Source: Granulicatella seriolae (GTDB lineage: Bacteria > Bacillota > Bacilli > Lactobacillales > Aerococcaceae). Taken from it: a stretch of 64,000 bases of DNA. A model generated the notes under the pieces. The model saw only the letters and a program-made list of their open reading frames with translations, was not told the DNA's origin and did not search any database. The stretch covers positions 124,001-188,000 of the forward strand of contig NZ_JANHNZ010000001.1 in NCBI RefSeq assembly GCF_024543085.1. The letters are read 5' to 3'. Position numbers and translations under genes: made by a program. The number at the start of each line of letters is the position of its first letter. The stretch's first letter is position 1. This document shows positions 34,953-43,992 of the stretch, one piece after another.

Positions 34953-34995
34953 TATATAGTTTGAACATCAAATTATTTGATATTCAAACTATATA
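34953..34995 (-). promoter_or_regulatory. FabT operator: 43-bp palindrome with two overlapping boxes
   Basis: TATATAGTTTGA...TCAAACTATATA at the ends with ATCAAAT/ATTTGAT inside form an almost perfect palindrome that overlaps the -10 box. It contains two TTTGAnnnTCAAA-like FabT boxes. Its position should block RNA polymerase. Confidence 0.8.
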
Positions 34996-35016
34996 GAATT
35001 TTACTTTGATTGTCAA
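34988..35016 (-). promoter_or_regulatory. Promoter of the fab/acc operon
   Basis: Consensus -35 TTGACA (35011-35016), a 17-bp spacer and TATAGT (34988-34993) on the minus strand. The -10 lies in the FabT palindrome. Confidence 0.85.
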
Positions 35017-35055
35017 ACCTTTTTTTGTAAAAAATAATACTGCTGTAAATATATT

Positions 35056-35222
35056 AAGAATCTCCAATTGATTTGTCAGAAATAAATACGGTGGCACCGC
35101 CGTGAGCCAAGGTCTCACAGCTTAGCTGTCTACGTGGCTGTAAATCGGCTGAAGCCGAAACATCCACTGTGCGTCAGCTATGCTTTACACCGTTATTTCT
35201 GGCAAATCAATTGGAGATTCTT
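35056..35222 (-). repeat. Dispersed palindromic element, copy 2 (short form)
   Basis: Core in reverse orientation (ACGGTGGCACCGCCGTGAGCC...GCTATGCTTTACACCGT) between the nucleoside permease and fabT. The arms AAGAATCTCCAATTGATTTG and their near-perfect complement at 35202-35222 are unlike the arms of any other copy. Together with the permease terminator and the fabT promoter it accounts for the 408-bp gap here. Confidence 0.87.
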
Positions 35223-35293
35223 TCCTACCTGAAAAAAATTTTTTCCATAAGTATTTACCTATCTTCAAATTTCTAAAGTAAGCGAAAAAACAA

Positions 35294-35338
35294 AAAAGCA
35301 CTACAAGATCAATCAAAACTGATTCTTGTAATGCTTTT
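35294..35338 (-). terminator. Terminator of the nucleoside transporter operon
   Basis: AAAAGCATTACAAGAATCA and its imperfect complement form a stem with a T-rich tail on the minus strand, 10 bp after the permease stop codon. Confidence 0.85.
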
Positions 35339-35347
35339 GGAGTAATC

Positions 35348-36307
35348 TTATTTAGATTTAATATAGGTTGTTCCGTTGGCTGCTGGACCTTCTGATTTAC
35401 CGATAAAGCCAACTAATACCACGATCGTAATAATATATGGAGCAATATTCAACCATACAGATGGAATATCTTTAATGATTGGAATATAGTTTCCGATAAC
35501 ACCAAGACTTTGTGCTAGACCAAATAATAGTGCAGAGAACATCACACCAATTGGATTCCATTTACCGAAAATCATAGCTGCCATAGCGATAAACCCTTGT
35601 CCAACAATTGTAGCGTGTGAGAAGTTTAGGGTGATAGATTGAGAAACAACAGCTCCACCTACTCCACCTAAAAACCCAGAAATCATCACACCCGCATAAC
35701 GCATTAGGTAAACATTAATCCCTAAGGTATCTGCCGCTTTTGGATGCTCCCCTACAGAACGTAAACGTAGACCAAACTTAGTTTTAAATAAAATAAAGTA
35801 ACATAGAATAGCTACAAGCATAGCTAGATAAGCTGGTGCTGAAGTATCTGTAAAGAAAATCCGTCCAATAATAGGAATAGAACTTAAAACTGGAATGGTT
35901 GTTTTACCAAAGTTCTGCGTAATGATCTCTGTTTGCCCTTTTTGATCGAAGAGCATACGTGTTAAGAAAATAGCTAGGGCTGGTGCCAACATATTCATTA
36001 CAGTACCAGAAACAATATGGTCTGCTCGTAAGTTGACAGTTGCAACAGCATGAATGATAGAAAACAATGCACCCACAATCCCGGAAACAAGTAGAGCTAC
36101 CCAAGGTGTCCATGCCCCTAAGGAATTTGCAAAATTTAAGTTAAAGATGATAGCTGTAAAGGCACCCATAACCATGATCCCTTCCAAGCCCACGTTAACA
36201 ATACCACTTCGTTCTGAGAAGGTTCCACCAAGGCCAGTAAAAATTAAAGGTGTGGAGTAAATTAACATTGAGCTAACAATGATCGATAAGACCGTCATTA
36301 TATCCAT
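35348..36307 (-). CDS. Nucleoside ABC transporter permease (second permease, NupQ/YufQ-like)
   Basis: A 319-residue polytopic permease of the BPD-transport-2 family. It contains the segment STPLIFTGLGGTFSERSGIVNVGLEGIMVMGAF typical of the BMP/PnrA-linked permeases and RLRSVGEHPKAADTLGINV, the probable ATPase-contact loop. With the adjacent permease, ATPase and lipoprotein it would form a purine/pyrimidine nucleoside importer. It starts 2 bp after the upstream permease stop, with AAGGTGA as ribosome site. Confidence 0.93.
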   Translation of the reverse strand: MDIMTVLSIIVSSMLIYSTPLIFTGLGGTFSERSGIVNVGLEGIMVMGAFTAIIFNLNFANSLGAWTPWVALLVSGIVGALFSIIHAVATVNLRADHIVSGTVMNMLAPALAIFLTRMLFDQKGQTEIITQNFGKTTIPVLSSIPIIGRIFFTDTSAPAYLAMLVAILCYFILFKTKFGLRLRSVGEHPKAADTLGINVYLMRYAGVMISGFLGGVGGAVVSQSITLNFSHATIVGQGFIAMAAMIFGKWNPIGVMFSALLFGLAQSLGVIGNYIPIIKDIPSVWLNIAPYIITIVVLVGFIGKSEGPAANGTTYIKSK

Positions 36308-36308
36308 A

Positions 36309-37370
36309 CTAGTTCACCTTCTCTTTCTTTGTAAAATGAAATTTATCAAATAAATATGTGATAATGTAGCTTGCTCCAACAAAGAAAATGATAGAAGCCA
36401 TCACAATACTTACAACTTCTTTTGGTACTTGAGCTACTAGAGGCATAGAGTTGCCACCAATACGTAAAATACCAAAAATTAAAGCTGAAAATACAATACC
36501 AAATGGATTTCCTGATCCTAACAAGGAAACCGCTAAACCATCAAAACCAATATCTGGCAAAGCGCTAAATGTAAAGATATTTTGGAAAGTTCCTAATCCT
36601 TCCATAGCACCACCTAAACCAGCCAGTGCTCCTGAGATTAACATGGCTAAAATAATATTTTTCTTAGCGCTCATCCCAGCATATTCAGCCGCAAATTTGT
36701 TTAAACCAACTGTCTTTAATTCAAAACCAACAATCGTTTTATTCATAAGAACCCAAACAAAAATCACAGCAGCTATAGCTACAAAGATACCTAAGTGAAG
36801 GGTAGAGTTTTGCGTTAACTGGGTCAACCAAGTAGCTCTAAGAGTTGCATTTTCGGAGATTTTAGCAGTGGCATCTGCTTTTTCCGTCAACACTTCACGG
36901 ATTAAATAGTTTACAACAGATAAGGCTGTGTAGTTTAACATAATCGTTACGATAACCTCACTGGTGTTGAAATAAGCTCTCAAATAACCAGCAATACCTG
37001 CCCAAAGTGCTCCACCAAGTGCCCCAACAATTAAGCAAAGTGGCAATAAAAGAAAACGTGGTAAATCTGGGAATAGCAAAGCTGTCCAAACGGAGAAGAA
37101 CCAACCAAATAGTGCTTGACCAGCAACCCCGATATTGAAGAAACCAGCTTTATAAGCTACTGAGAACCCTAACCCAACTAGGATTAATGGTGTAGCTTGT
37201 CTTAAGGTTTCACCAATAAAGAACGGTCTTCCTAAAGCACCTTTTAGCATAGCATCGTATCCTTTGATTGGGTCAAATCCGAAGATAAGCATGACAATTG
37301 CCCCTAAGACTAGTCCAAAAATAACAGAAAGAATTGGAACTAGAAAGGAACGTAATTTACTTTGACTCAT
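36309..37370 (-). CDS. Nucleoside ABC transporter permease (first permease, NupP/YufP-like)
   Basis: The 353-residue partner permease: about 9-10 hydrophobic segments with GETLRQATPLILVGLGFSVAYKAGFFNIGVAGQ and GFELKTVGLNKFAAEYAGMSAKKNI, the second being the cytoplasmic coupling loop. The gene is 5 bp after the ATPase gene. Family knowledge (B. subtilis NupNOPQ, Lactococcus NupABC/BmpA) supports broad nucleoside uptake; the exact range cannot be read. Confidence 0.93.
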   Translation of the reverse strand: MSQSKLRSFLVPILSVIFGLVLGAIVMLIFGFDPIKGYDAMLKGALGRPFFIGETLRQATPLILVGLGFSVAYKAGFFNIGVAGQALFGWFFSVWTALLFPDLPRFLLLPLCLIVGALGGALWAGIAGYLRAYFNTSEVIVTIMLNYTALSVVNYLIREVLTEKADATAKISENATLRATWLTQLTQNSTLHLGIFVAIAAVIFVWVLMNKTIVGFELKTVGLNKFAAEYAGMSAKKNIILAMLISGALAGLGGAMEGLGTFQNIFTFSALPDIGFDGLAVSLLGSGNPFGIVFSALIFGILRIGGNSMPLVAQVPKEVVSIVMASIIFFVGASYIITYLFDKFHFTKKEKVN

Positions 37371-37375
37371 ATTGA

Positions 37376-38938
37376 TTACACCCCTTCCACTGAAGTTACT
37401 TCAGTTTGTTCATTTGCTTGTTGTTTGTTTGAGCCAGCCATTAATAAGCCTAGTTCAGTTTCAGTAGTTTCTGAAGGTTTCACAACAGCAACAATTTCAC
37501 CTTCATACATAACGGCAATTCTATCAGAAACATTTAGTATTTCATCTAACTCAAAACTCATCAGTAAGACAGCTTTTCCATTGTCTCTTTGTTCAATTAA
37601 CCGCTTATGAATGAACTCAATCGCACCAACATCAAGTCCACGAGTTGGTTGTGCTGCAATCAGAACAGATGGATCACGGTGTAATTCACGAGCAATGATT
37701 GCTTTTTGTTGATTCCCACCAGACAAGGCTTTAGCAGGTACTTTTTCATTCACCGTACGAACATCAAACTCTTCAATTAGCTTCACTGCAAGATTTTCAA
37801 TTTCTTTTTCTTGCAAGAATCCGTTTTTAGATAATGGATCTTTATAGTAAGTTTGTAGCGCAATATTCTCTTCTAAACGCATGTCTAAGACTAGCCCGTG
37901 TTTGTGACGGTCTTCTGGAATATGCCCAAAACCTGTTTCCGTAATCTTTCTTGGTTTAGCGTTGGTAATATCTGTTCCAGCAAGAAGAATTGTACCGCTC
38001 TCCACTGGTCTTAAACCAGAAATAGCTTGTATCAACTCACTTTGTCCATTACCATCAACCCCAGCAATTCCCAATACTTCTCCAGCATACAATTGCAAGT
38101 TTAAATGATCAACAGCTGTTAGATTCCTAGAATCTTTGACCACTAGATCCTTAATTTCTAAGGTTAGGTCAGTTGGATTTGCTGGCTTCTTAACTGTTTT
38201 AAAGGACACGGAACGACCAACCATCATATCGGCTAACTCTTGGTTAGAAACATCTTTAACCTGTACTGTATCAATGGATTTTCCACGTCGAATGATAGTA
38301 CAACGATCAGCTACAGCTTTGATTTCTTTCAGTTTATGGGTGATTAGGATGATAGATTTTCCTTCTTCGGTCAATTTTTTCATGATAATCATTAATTCAT
38401 CAATTTCTTGCGGTGTTAATACAGCAGTTGGTTCGTCAAAAATTAAAATTTCAGCTCCACGATAAAGGGTTTTTAAGATTTCTACCCTTTGTTCCATCCC
38501 AACCGTAATATCTTCAACACGAGCATCCGGATCTACTGTCAAGTGGTATTTACTAGATAATTCCATGATTTGCTTTTTAGCAGCTTTACGGTCCAGAATT
38601 CCCATGTTGGAAACTTCTTTCCCAAGCATGATGTTTTCTGTAACTGTGAATTTTTTTACCAACATAAAATGTTGGTGAACCATTCCAATCCCTAGTTGGT
38701 TGGCTTTGTTTGGAGAGTCAATTTTTACTTCCTCTCCGTTTACTTTGATTGTTCCTTCTGTAGGTTCCAATAGTCCTGAAAGAATATTCATTAAGGTTGA
38801 CTTTCCTGCTCCGTTTTCACCAAGTAGTGCATGAATTTCACCTTTTCGAAGATTCAGGAAGATGTTGTCGTTGGCTTTAAATTCGCCAAACTGTTTTGTG
38901 ATTCCTTCCATCTCAATAACATATGGTTGGTTAGTCAC
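37376..38938 (-). CDS. Nucleoside ABC transporter ATP-binding protein (two cassettes)
   Basis: About 520 residues with two fused ATPase domains, as in sugar- and nucleoside-type importers. The first has Walker A GENGAGKSTL near 42 and Walker B ILIFDEPTAVLTPQE. The second has the degenerate P-loop GVDGNGQSEL and signature LSGGNQQKAIIARE. I place the start at GTG 38938 (MTNQPYVIEMEG), 8 nt after AAAGGAG; the further upstream GTG at 38947 is only 2-3 nt from that site. It precedes the two permeases and follows the lipoprotein gene by about 300 bp. Confidence 0.94.
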   Translation of the reverse strand: MTNQPYVIEMEGITKQFGEFKANDNIFLNLRKGEIHALLGENGAGKSTLMNILSGLLEPTEGTIKVNGEEVKIDSPNKANQLGIGMVHQHFMLVKKFTVTENIMLGKEVSNMGILDRKAAKKQIMELSSKYHLTVDPDARVEDITVGMEQRVEILKTLYRGAEILIFDEPTAVLTPQEIDELMIIMKKLTEEGKSIILITHKLKEIKAVADRCTIIRRGKSIDTVQVKDVSNQELADMMVGRSVSFKTVKKPANPTDLTLEIKDLVVKDSRNLTAVDHLNLQLYAGEVLGIAGVDGNGQSELIQAISGLRPVESGTILLAGTDITNAKPRKITETGFGHIPEDRHKHGLVLDMRLEENIALQTYYKDPLSKNGFLQEKEIENLAVKLIEEFDVRTVNEKVPAKALSGGNQQKAIIARELHRDPSVLIAAQPTRGLDVGAIEFIHKRLIEQRDNGKAVLLMSFELDEILNVSDRIAVMYEGEIVAVVKPSETTETELGLLMAGSNKQQANEQTEVTSVEGV

Positions 38939-39243
38939 AGACCTCACTCCTTTACATAGTAGTTGCTAATACATTATAAGATATTTTCTATTAATTCTCT
39001 ATCAAAATTCTATATAATAATATGAAAAAATTTAATAAGTGCTTTTATCATTTCAATTTAGTAGTTTCTAGCTTGGAAAAATAGCTGAAACTAAAGTAAA
39101 GGCTTACAAATATAAAGATAAAAATATTCCTTATGCAAAATGTAATGCAATTCTGATAAGGAATGCTGAAATCTAGAGGGAAAAACACACTCGTAAGGCA
39201 CTGAGAATCCTCACGAGTGTAGTTACCTTTTAATACTTTTTAA
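38939..39243. other. 305-bp gap between the lipoprotein and ATPase genes
   Basis: It holds the lipoprotein terminator (39187-39220) and then AT-rich DNA. TTGAAA with TAAATT 16 bp downstream (minus strand, about 39024-39056) is a weak candidate for a second promoter. Partial termination would make more binding protein than transporter, as is common for ABC importers. No ORF is credible. Confidence 0.4.
39187..39220 (-). terminator. Terminator-like hairpin after the BMP lipoprotein gene
   Basis: ACACTCGT / ACGAGTGT stem with additional pairing in the interior (GAGGATTCTC), followed by GTTTTT on the minus strand. Confidence 0.7.
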
Positions 39244-40323
39244 TTAAGGTTTTTCTGGTACTTCTTGTTTTCCATCAATGATTGCTTGTTTGTATTCGTT
39301 AACTTTAGCAATCACTTCAGGAGTTAATTGGCCATCTGTAAGACCAACACCATCATCAGCTAAACCGTAAACAATATTTTTTCCACCGTTATAGTTCCCT
39401 TTTTGAGCTTCTTCAGTAAATTTCTTAACAGAAGTTCCTACACCTTTTAAGGTTGATGTTAAAGTAACGTTACGAGAAGCATCCACAACACCTTCATTGG
39501 ATTGATCTTGGTCCACCCCGATTACCCAAATTTCTTTGCTAGGGTCCGCTTGAACAATTTCTTTTGCTTCTGAGAAGAGACCAGTACCTACTGCACCTGC
39601 TGCGTGGAAGATAATATCAATATTGCTTGCATACATTGCTGAAGCCAATGATTTACCTTTAGCCGCGTCAACGAATGAATCTGCATACTGAACGCTAACT
39701 TCTGCGTCAGGTTTAACTGCTTTAACTCCAGCGACAAAACCTGCTTCAAAACGGTCGATAACATCTCCATGCATACCACCAATGAAACCAATTTTATTCG
39801 TTTTAGTGGTTAAACCAGCCGCAACTCCTGCTAAGAATGATGCTTCATGGTCACGGAAGTTAATGGAAGCAACGTTTGGTAAGTCAACAACTGAGTCTAC
39901 AATTGCAAAGTTATTATTTGGGTTAGCTTTAGCTGCTTCAGTAATAGCATCTGCTAGCTTATAACCAATACCATAAATCATATTAAAATTTGATAAAACT
40001 GCAGTGTTTAAGTTGGTCACGTAGTCTGAATCAGAGTTTGATTGTAGATAATCGTATCCGCCAACACCTTTCGATTTACCGTTTTCTTTACCCCAGTCAG
40101 TTAATCCTTCCCAAGCACCTTGGTTAAATGATTTGTCATCAATACCACCTTGGTCAGTGATAATTACAGCAGAGAAATCTGATGTTGCAGTTGATGACGC
40201 CTCTGAAGTAGACTCGCCTGTTGCTGAACTTGATTCAGTTTTTCCTGAACCTCCACATGCTACTAAAGCAACGGATGCTCCAACTGTTAAGGCTAGTAAA
40301 GCTAGTTCTTTTTTTGTCTTCAA
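39244..40323 (-). CDS. BMP/PnrA-family nucleoside-binding lipoprotein
   Basis: The extracellular substrate-binding protein of the nucleoside importer, about 359 residues. Signal peptide and lipobox (GASVALVACGG, Cys near 21), a Ser/Thr/Glu linker, then the BMP fold with VIITDQGGIDDKSFNQGAWEGL, the hallmark GFIGGMHGDVIDRFEAGFVAGVKAV and WVIGVDQDQSNEG. The start is a TTG (40321-40323) with GGAGGG 7 nt upstream; the upstream ATGs in frame would place the ribosome site inside the coding region and extend the signal peptide abnormally. Transporter genes follow. Confidence 0.94.
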   Translation of the reverse strand: MKTKKELALLALTVGASVALVACGGSGKTESSSATGESTSEASSTATSDFSAVIITDQGGIDDKSFNQGAWEGLTDWGKENGKSKGVGGYDYLQSNSDSDYVTNLNTAVLSNFNMIYGIGYKLADAITEAAKANPNNNFAIVDSVVDLPNVASINFRDHEASFLAGVAAGLTTKTNKIGFIGGMHGDVIDRFEAGFVAGVKAVKPDAEVSVQYADSFVDAAKGKSLASAMYASNIDIIFHAAGAVGTGLFSEAKEIVQADPSKEIWVIGVDQDQSNEGVVDASRNVTLTSTLKGVGTSVKKFTEEAQKGNYNGGKNIVYGLADDGVGLTDGQLTPEVIAKVNEYKQAIIDGKQEVPEKP

Positions 40324-40403
40324 AGTAATACCCTCCATAAAATAGATTAGTTTTCTTAACAAGAATAGTTTACCATGTTTTTTCACAAAAGGAAACTATT
40401 TCT

Positions 40404-42902
40404 TTACAATATTTCTTTGTCGGATGAAAAACGTTCGGTTTCTGTTTCATGACCCGCGTTTTCATTTTCATTGTTTTCATTTTCTTTCTCAAATAGCTGA
40501 ATATTCACTTTTCGTGGTTTACTTCCTTCTGATGGCCCGATATAGCCTCGTTCCTCAAGTTCATCAATTAAACGAGCAGCTCGGTTATATCCGATACGAA
40601 ATTTTCGTTGCAGATATGAGGTACTGGTCGTCTCTTGTTCTCGCAACATTTCTACTGCTTCATAGAAGAGTTCGTCTTCTGGTTGGTCTTTGTTAGAATT
40701 GCCGGTATCACTAATCATCATTTCTTCAACATATTCTACTTCTTGTTGGTCTTTGACATAGTCGACAACGCGCTCCACTTCCGCATCCGTTAGATAGGCT
40801 CCTTGGACACGAATTGGTTTATTTTCACCCATCGGCATGTAGAGCATATCTCCTCTGCCTAAAAGTTTTTCAGCTCCACTGCTATCAATGATGGTTCGTG
40901 AGTCGGTTCCACTTGAAACGGCAAAAGCAATTCGAGATGGTACATTGGCCTTGATAATTCCCGTAATAACATCTACAGATGGTCTTTGGGTTGCTAGTAC
41001 CATATGGATTCCAGCAGCCCGAGCCATTTGTGCAAGTCGAATAATAGCATCTTCGACTTCATTACTTGCTACCATCATTAAATCAGCTAACTCATCAACA
41101 ATGACCAAAATATAAGGTAAAGTAGGGTTATTTTCGCCTGACTCTAAGTTGTATTGCACCAGATGAGAATTGTACCCATCGATATTCCGCATCCCCATAG
41201 AAGCAAACAATTCATAACGTTTTTCCATTTCAGCGACTACCTTTTGAAGAGCTTGTGCTGCTTTTCTTGGATTGGTAACCACAGGGGTCAGAAGATGTGG
41301 TATACCGTTATAGACATTTAACTCAACCATCTTAGGGTCAATCATCATTAGTTTGACTTCGTGTGGCTTCGTCTTCATCAAAATACTAGTAATGATACCA
41401 TTGATACAAACTGATTTCCCACTACCGGTAGATCCAGCTATCAATAAATGGGGCATCTTAGTCAAATCAGCTAGACGAACATTGCCGGAAATATCTCTTC
41501 CTAAAGGAACATCCAATAATTTATCGGAATGGAGACTTGCTTGAATGACATCACTGAAAGAAACAAAACTGGTCTTGCTGTTAGGTACTTCAATTCCAAT
41601 ATAGGGTTTGCCAGGAATTGGCGCTTCAATCCGAATATCTTTTGCAGCTAGTGCCAAGGCAATATCATCACTGAGGTTAACAATTTTGCTAACTTTGACA
41701 CCTACAGCTGGTTTAATCTCGAATTTAGTTACAGCTGGTCCAAGTTGTGGTTCTTGCATTACTTTGGCCTCAACCCCAAAACTCTTGAAAGTCTGTTCTA
41801 AAATTTGCATATTTTTTTTGATTAGATTTTTTTCATTAGTCTGGTCAGTTTTCGCAATTGGGTCAAGCAAGGTTACTGGCGGCAATTTATAGTCAACGTC
41901 TTCTTTTTGAGCATCAATTGAAAAATCATCTAATGGCTCATCATCAATCACCAATTTTGTTTGAATAATTTCTTTTGGTGCAGGCTTCATGACAGGATCA
42001 ACTATTTCAGTTTGTACAGGATTGGAAACTGGTACTTCCTCAGGAGCATAGGCTTGGTAACGTAAATCTATCTCTTCTTCGTCATGAACCGTTAAGTCTT
42101 CCTCATCGTCTTGGAAGAGTGTATTCTTAATGCGGTTAATCATTGAATGACCAGGCTTCTCTTGATTCTTTTGAGAGCGTGATTCCGGCTGGATAGATTC
42201 AGATTTAGTGGCCTCTTCTTGTTTTTCTTCTTTACTTTGTTTAGCTTCTTGTCTTACTTCCTTGATCTTTCCACCGACATTTTCAGTGATAGTCCTACCA
42301 TGCCCACGAACCACAGCCATGATATCAGAAAATTTGAGATCAAATACAATGGCTGCCACTAAGGAATACATGAGAGCTATTATGAAAAACGTTCCTAGTT
42401 GTGAGACTAGAAAATAGGTCGTTGAATAGATTGCTGCTCCAACTAGTCCCCCACCCAAGACCTGTCCTGATTGGTTCAATTGAAAATCTACTACAAAGCG
42501 GTTCATCGTTTCTTGTATCAAGTTTCCTTGACTTTGAAAAAATTGATTAAAAGTAATTGCTTCTATTAATAGTAACGTTGTGATATAAGTAATCCCTATT
42601 GCCAACTGATGTTTAAGGGCTAGCTTAGGTCTTTGACCTCTAATAATTAAATATAGTCCATAAAGCAGCATGGCTAAAAAGAAAAATCTATCTGTTTCTC
42701 CAACTAAAAGCCTAATTAGATTAGCTAAAACTTGTCCTAAATAGCCTAAACGAACACCACCTAAAATAGCTAAAAAAGCCAAAATAACACCCGTCAATTC
42801 AATGGATAAACTAAAGTTCTTCTTGCTTGATTTTCTTCTACTTGTATTTCTATTGGTAGATCTATTACTAGCTCTGCCTTTATTTTGCGGTTTTTTTGCC
42901 AC
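40404..42902 (-). CDS. ftsK: DNA translocase FtsK/SpoIIIE
   Basis: An 832-residue septal motor that pumps the terminus region of the chromosome during division. Basic N-terminus, four to five transmembrane helices (about 30-195), an acidic/Gln linker (about 205-360), then the RecA-like motor with Walker [15 protein letters not shown], Walker [19 protein letters not shown] and [24 protein letters not shown]-type motifs. The C-terminal gamma winged helix ([36 protein letters not shown]) recognises orienting sequences. Start is GTG with GGAGG 6 nt upstream. Confidence 0.95.
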   Translation of the reverse strand: MAKKPQNKGRASNRSTNRNTSRRKSSKKNFSLSIELTGVILAFLAILGGVRLGYLGQVLANLIRLLVGETDRFFFLAMLLYGLYLIIRGQRPKLALKHQLAIGITYITTLLLIEAITFNQFFQSQGNLIQETMNRFVVDFQLNQSGQVLGGGLVGAAIYSTTYFLVSQLGTFFIIALMYSLVAAIVFDLKFSDIMAVVRGHGRTITENVGGKIKEVRQEAKQSKEEKQEEATKSESIQPESRSQKNQEKPGHSMINRIKNTLFQDDEEDLTVHDEEEIDLRYQAYAPEEVPVSNPVQTEIVDPVMKPAPKEIIQTKLVIDDEPLDDFSIDAQKEDVDYKLPPVTLLDPIAKTDQTNEKNLIKKNMQILEQTFKSFGVEAKVMQEPQLGPAVTKFEIKPAVGVKVSKIVNLSDDIALALAAKDIRIEAPIPGKPYIGIEVPNSKTSFVSFSDVIQASLHSDKLLDVPLGRDISGNVRLADLTKMPHLLIAGSTGSGKSVCINGIITSILMKTKPHEVKLMMIDPKMVELNVYNGIPHLLTPVVTNPRKAAQALQKVVAEMEKRYELFASMGMRNIDGYNSHLVQYNLESGENNPTLPYILVIVDELADLMMVASNEVEDAIIRLAQMARAAGIHMVLATQRPSVDVITGIIKANVPSRIAFAVSSGTDSRTIIDSSGAEKLLGRGDMLYMPMGENKPIRVQGAYLTDAEVERVVDYVKDQQEVEYVEEMMISDTGNSNKDQPEDELFYEAVEMLREQETTSTSYLQRKFRIGYNRAARLIDELEERGYIGPSEGSKPRKVNIQLFEKENENNENENAGHETETERFSSDKEIL

Positions 42903-42944
42903 GATATCCCTCCACTTACTGAAACAAATTTCTATTTTATGTTA

Positions 42945-43244
42945 TTAGACATTCTCAAAAATTTTATTATTCATATCCACCAACATCAAGCCTGTATAAA
43001 GTTGCAAATACTCCACACAGTCTTCACAGTAGAACAAGTCATCCTCATTCCAAAAGGCAGACGAATAGTCGAATTTTTGACGTATATACTGATAGGACTT
43101 CTTAAAGTCATTGAATTTAGCTTGGTAATAGTCCTTAGCCTCGTTAATGTCCTCAAAGTCCACAGAGTCTATAATATCCTCTTGCCAATCCTCAAAAAAC
43201 CACCAGGGCTCAATAGCACCCTTCATAATAATTACTCGAAACAT
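42945..43244 (-). CDS. DUF1033 family protein
   Basis: A 99-residue acidic, aromatic-rich soluble protein (MFRVIIMKGAIEPWWFFEDWQEDI...) matching the DUF1033 family found mainly in streptococci and lactobacilli. The WWFF and FWNEDDLFYCEDC segments are characteristic. No function is established; two Cys in CEDC could bind metal. AGAGGTGAA precedes the ATG. It lies upstream of ftsK with 42 bp between. Confidence 0.8.
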   Translation of the reverse strand: MFRVIIMKGAIEPWWFFEDWQEDIIDSVDFEDINEAKDYYQAKFNDFKKSYQYIRQKFDYSSAFWNEDDLFYCEDCVEYLQLYTGLMLVDMNNKIFENV

Positions 43245-43417
43245 TTACTCTTCACCTCTTGCAAATTATACCATTCTTTCAATAAGGAAGAAACCAGTTA
43301 GAATTACACACCTTGCACTTGCAAGTCCAAATTTTCTTCGTTACTATTAAAGTAATAATTAAGCATTAGGTAAAATAATTCTAATCTAATACATTAATAT
43401 TATAACCATAAGAAAGC

Positions 43418-43572
43418 CACTAGCCCATCTGTCGGACATAACGGTGTAGAGCATAGCTGATGCACAGTGGGTGTTTGGCGCTTTCGCCAATTACAGCCAC
43501 GTAGACAGCTAAGCCGTGAGACCAAGGCTCACGGCGATGCCACCGTTCTTATGTCTGACAGATGGGCTAGTG
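43418..43572 (+). repeat. Dispersed palindromic element, copy 3 (short form)
   Basis: Core ACGGTGTAGAGCATAGC...GCCACCGTT lies between the divergent DUF1033 and acylphosphatase genes. The arms CACTAGCCCATCTGTC and GACAGATGGGCTAGTG are perfectly complementary over 16 bp and unique to this copy; the inner GGACAT/ATGTCT also differs from the usual AGAAAT/ATTTCT. The rest of this 403-bp gap shows nothing clear. Confidence 0.87.
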
Positions 43573-43647
43573 ACTCGGATACAGTTGATTAGCAAAAACA
43601 TTTCCCTAAACCTAGCATTTCAAATTAAACAGTTGGAGGTATAACAA

Positions 43648-43923
43648 ATGGAAACTATCTCAATTCGAGTATACGGACGAGTACAAGGTGTCGGCTTTCG
43701 CTACTTTACCAAACTCTTAGCTGACAAGATGACCATTCGAGGAACAGTAGAAAACAAGATAGATGGATCCGTAAAAATCATAGCACAAGCCGAACCAGAT
43801 CTCTTAGAAGCCTTCCTATTAGAAGTCAAAAAATCTCCTGCACCCTATGGAAAAGTCACAAAAACAGAAGTAGAAAGAATACAGGAAAATAAAGAATACA
43901 CAAATTTTAAGGTTACAAATTGA
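43648..43923 (+). CDS. acyP: Acylphosphatase
   Basis: A 91-residue small hydrolase of acyl phosphates. Catalytic motifs are intact: SIRVYGRVQGVGFRYFT with the essential Arg near 20, then GTVENKIDGSVKIIAQ with the essential Asn near 39. GGAGG precedes the ATG. It is followed by yidC in the same direction, which has its own promoter beginning at the acyP stop codon. Confidence 0.95.
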   Translation: METISIRVYGRVQGVGFRYFTKLLADKMTIRGTVENKIDGSVKIIAQAEPDLLEAFLLEVKKSPAPYGKVTKTEVERIQENKEYTNFKVTN

Positions 43924-43948
43924 AAAGGCTCTAAAAATACAGTACAAT
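43920..43948 (+). promoter_or_regulatory. Promoter of yidC
   Basis: TTGAAA (43920-43925, overlapping the acyP stop), a 17-bp spacer and TACAAT (43943-43948), 44 nt before the ATG. Confidence 0.65.
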
Positions 43949-43992
43949 AGTATTTGTCTATTTTAAAAACTACCAAAGAAAGAATGTGAATC

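Noticed and set aside
35185-35412. 75-residue minus-strand ORF overlapping copy 2 of the palindromic element and the end of the permease gene
   Set aside because: It runs out of frame through the permease 3' end, a terminator and the element, and has no ribosome site.
39244-40403. Purine riboswitch controlling the nucleoside transporter
   Set aside because: Only 80 bp separate ftsK from the lipoprotein start, and I see no purine aptamer stems or conserved loop bases there.
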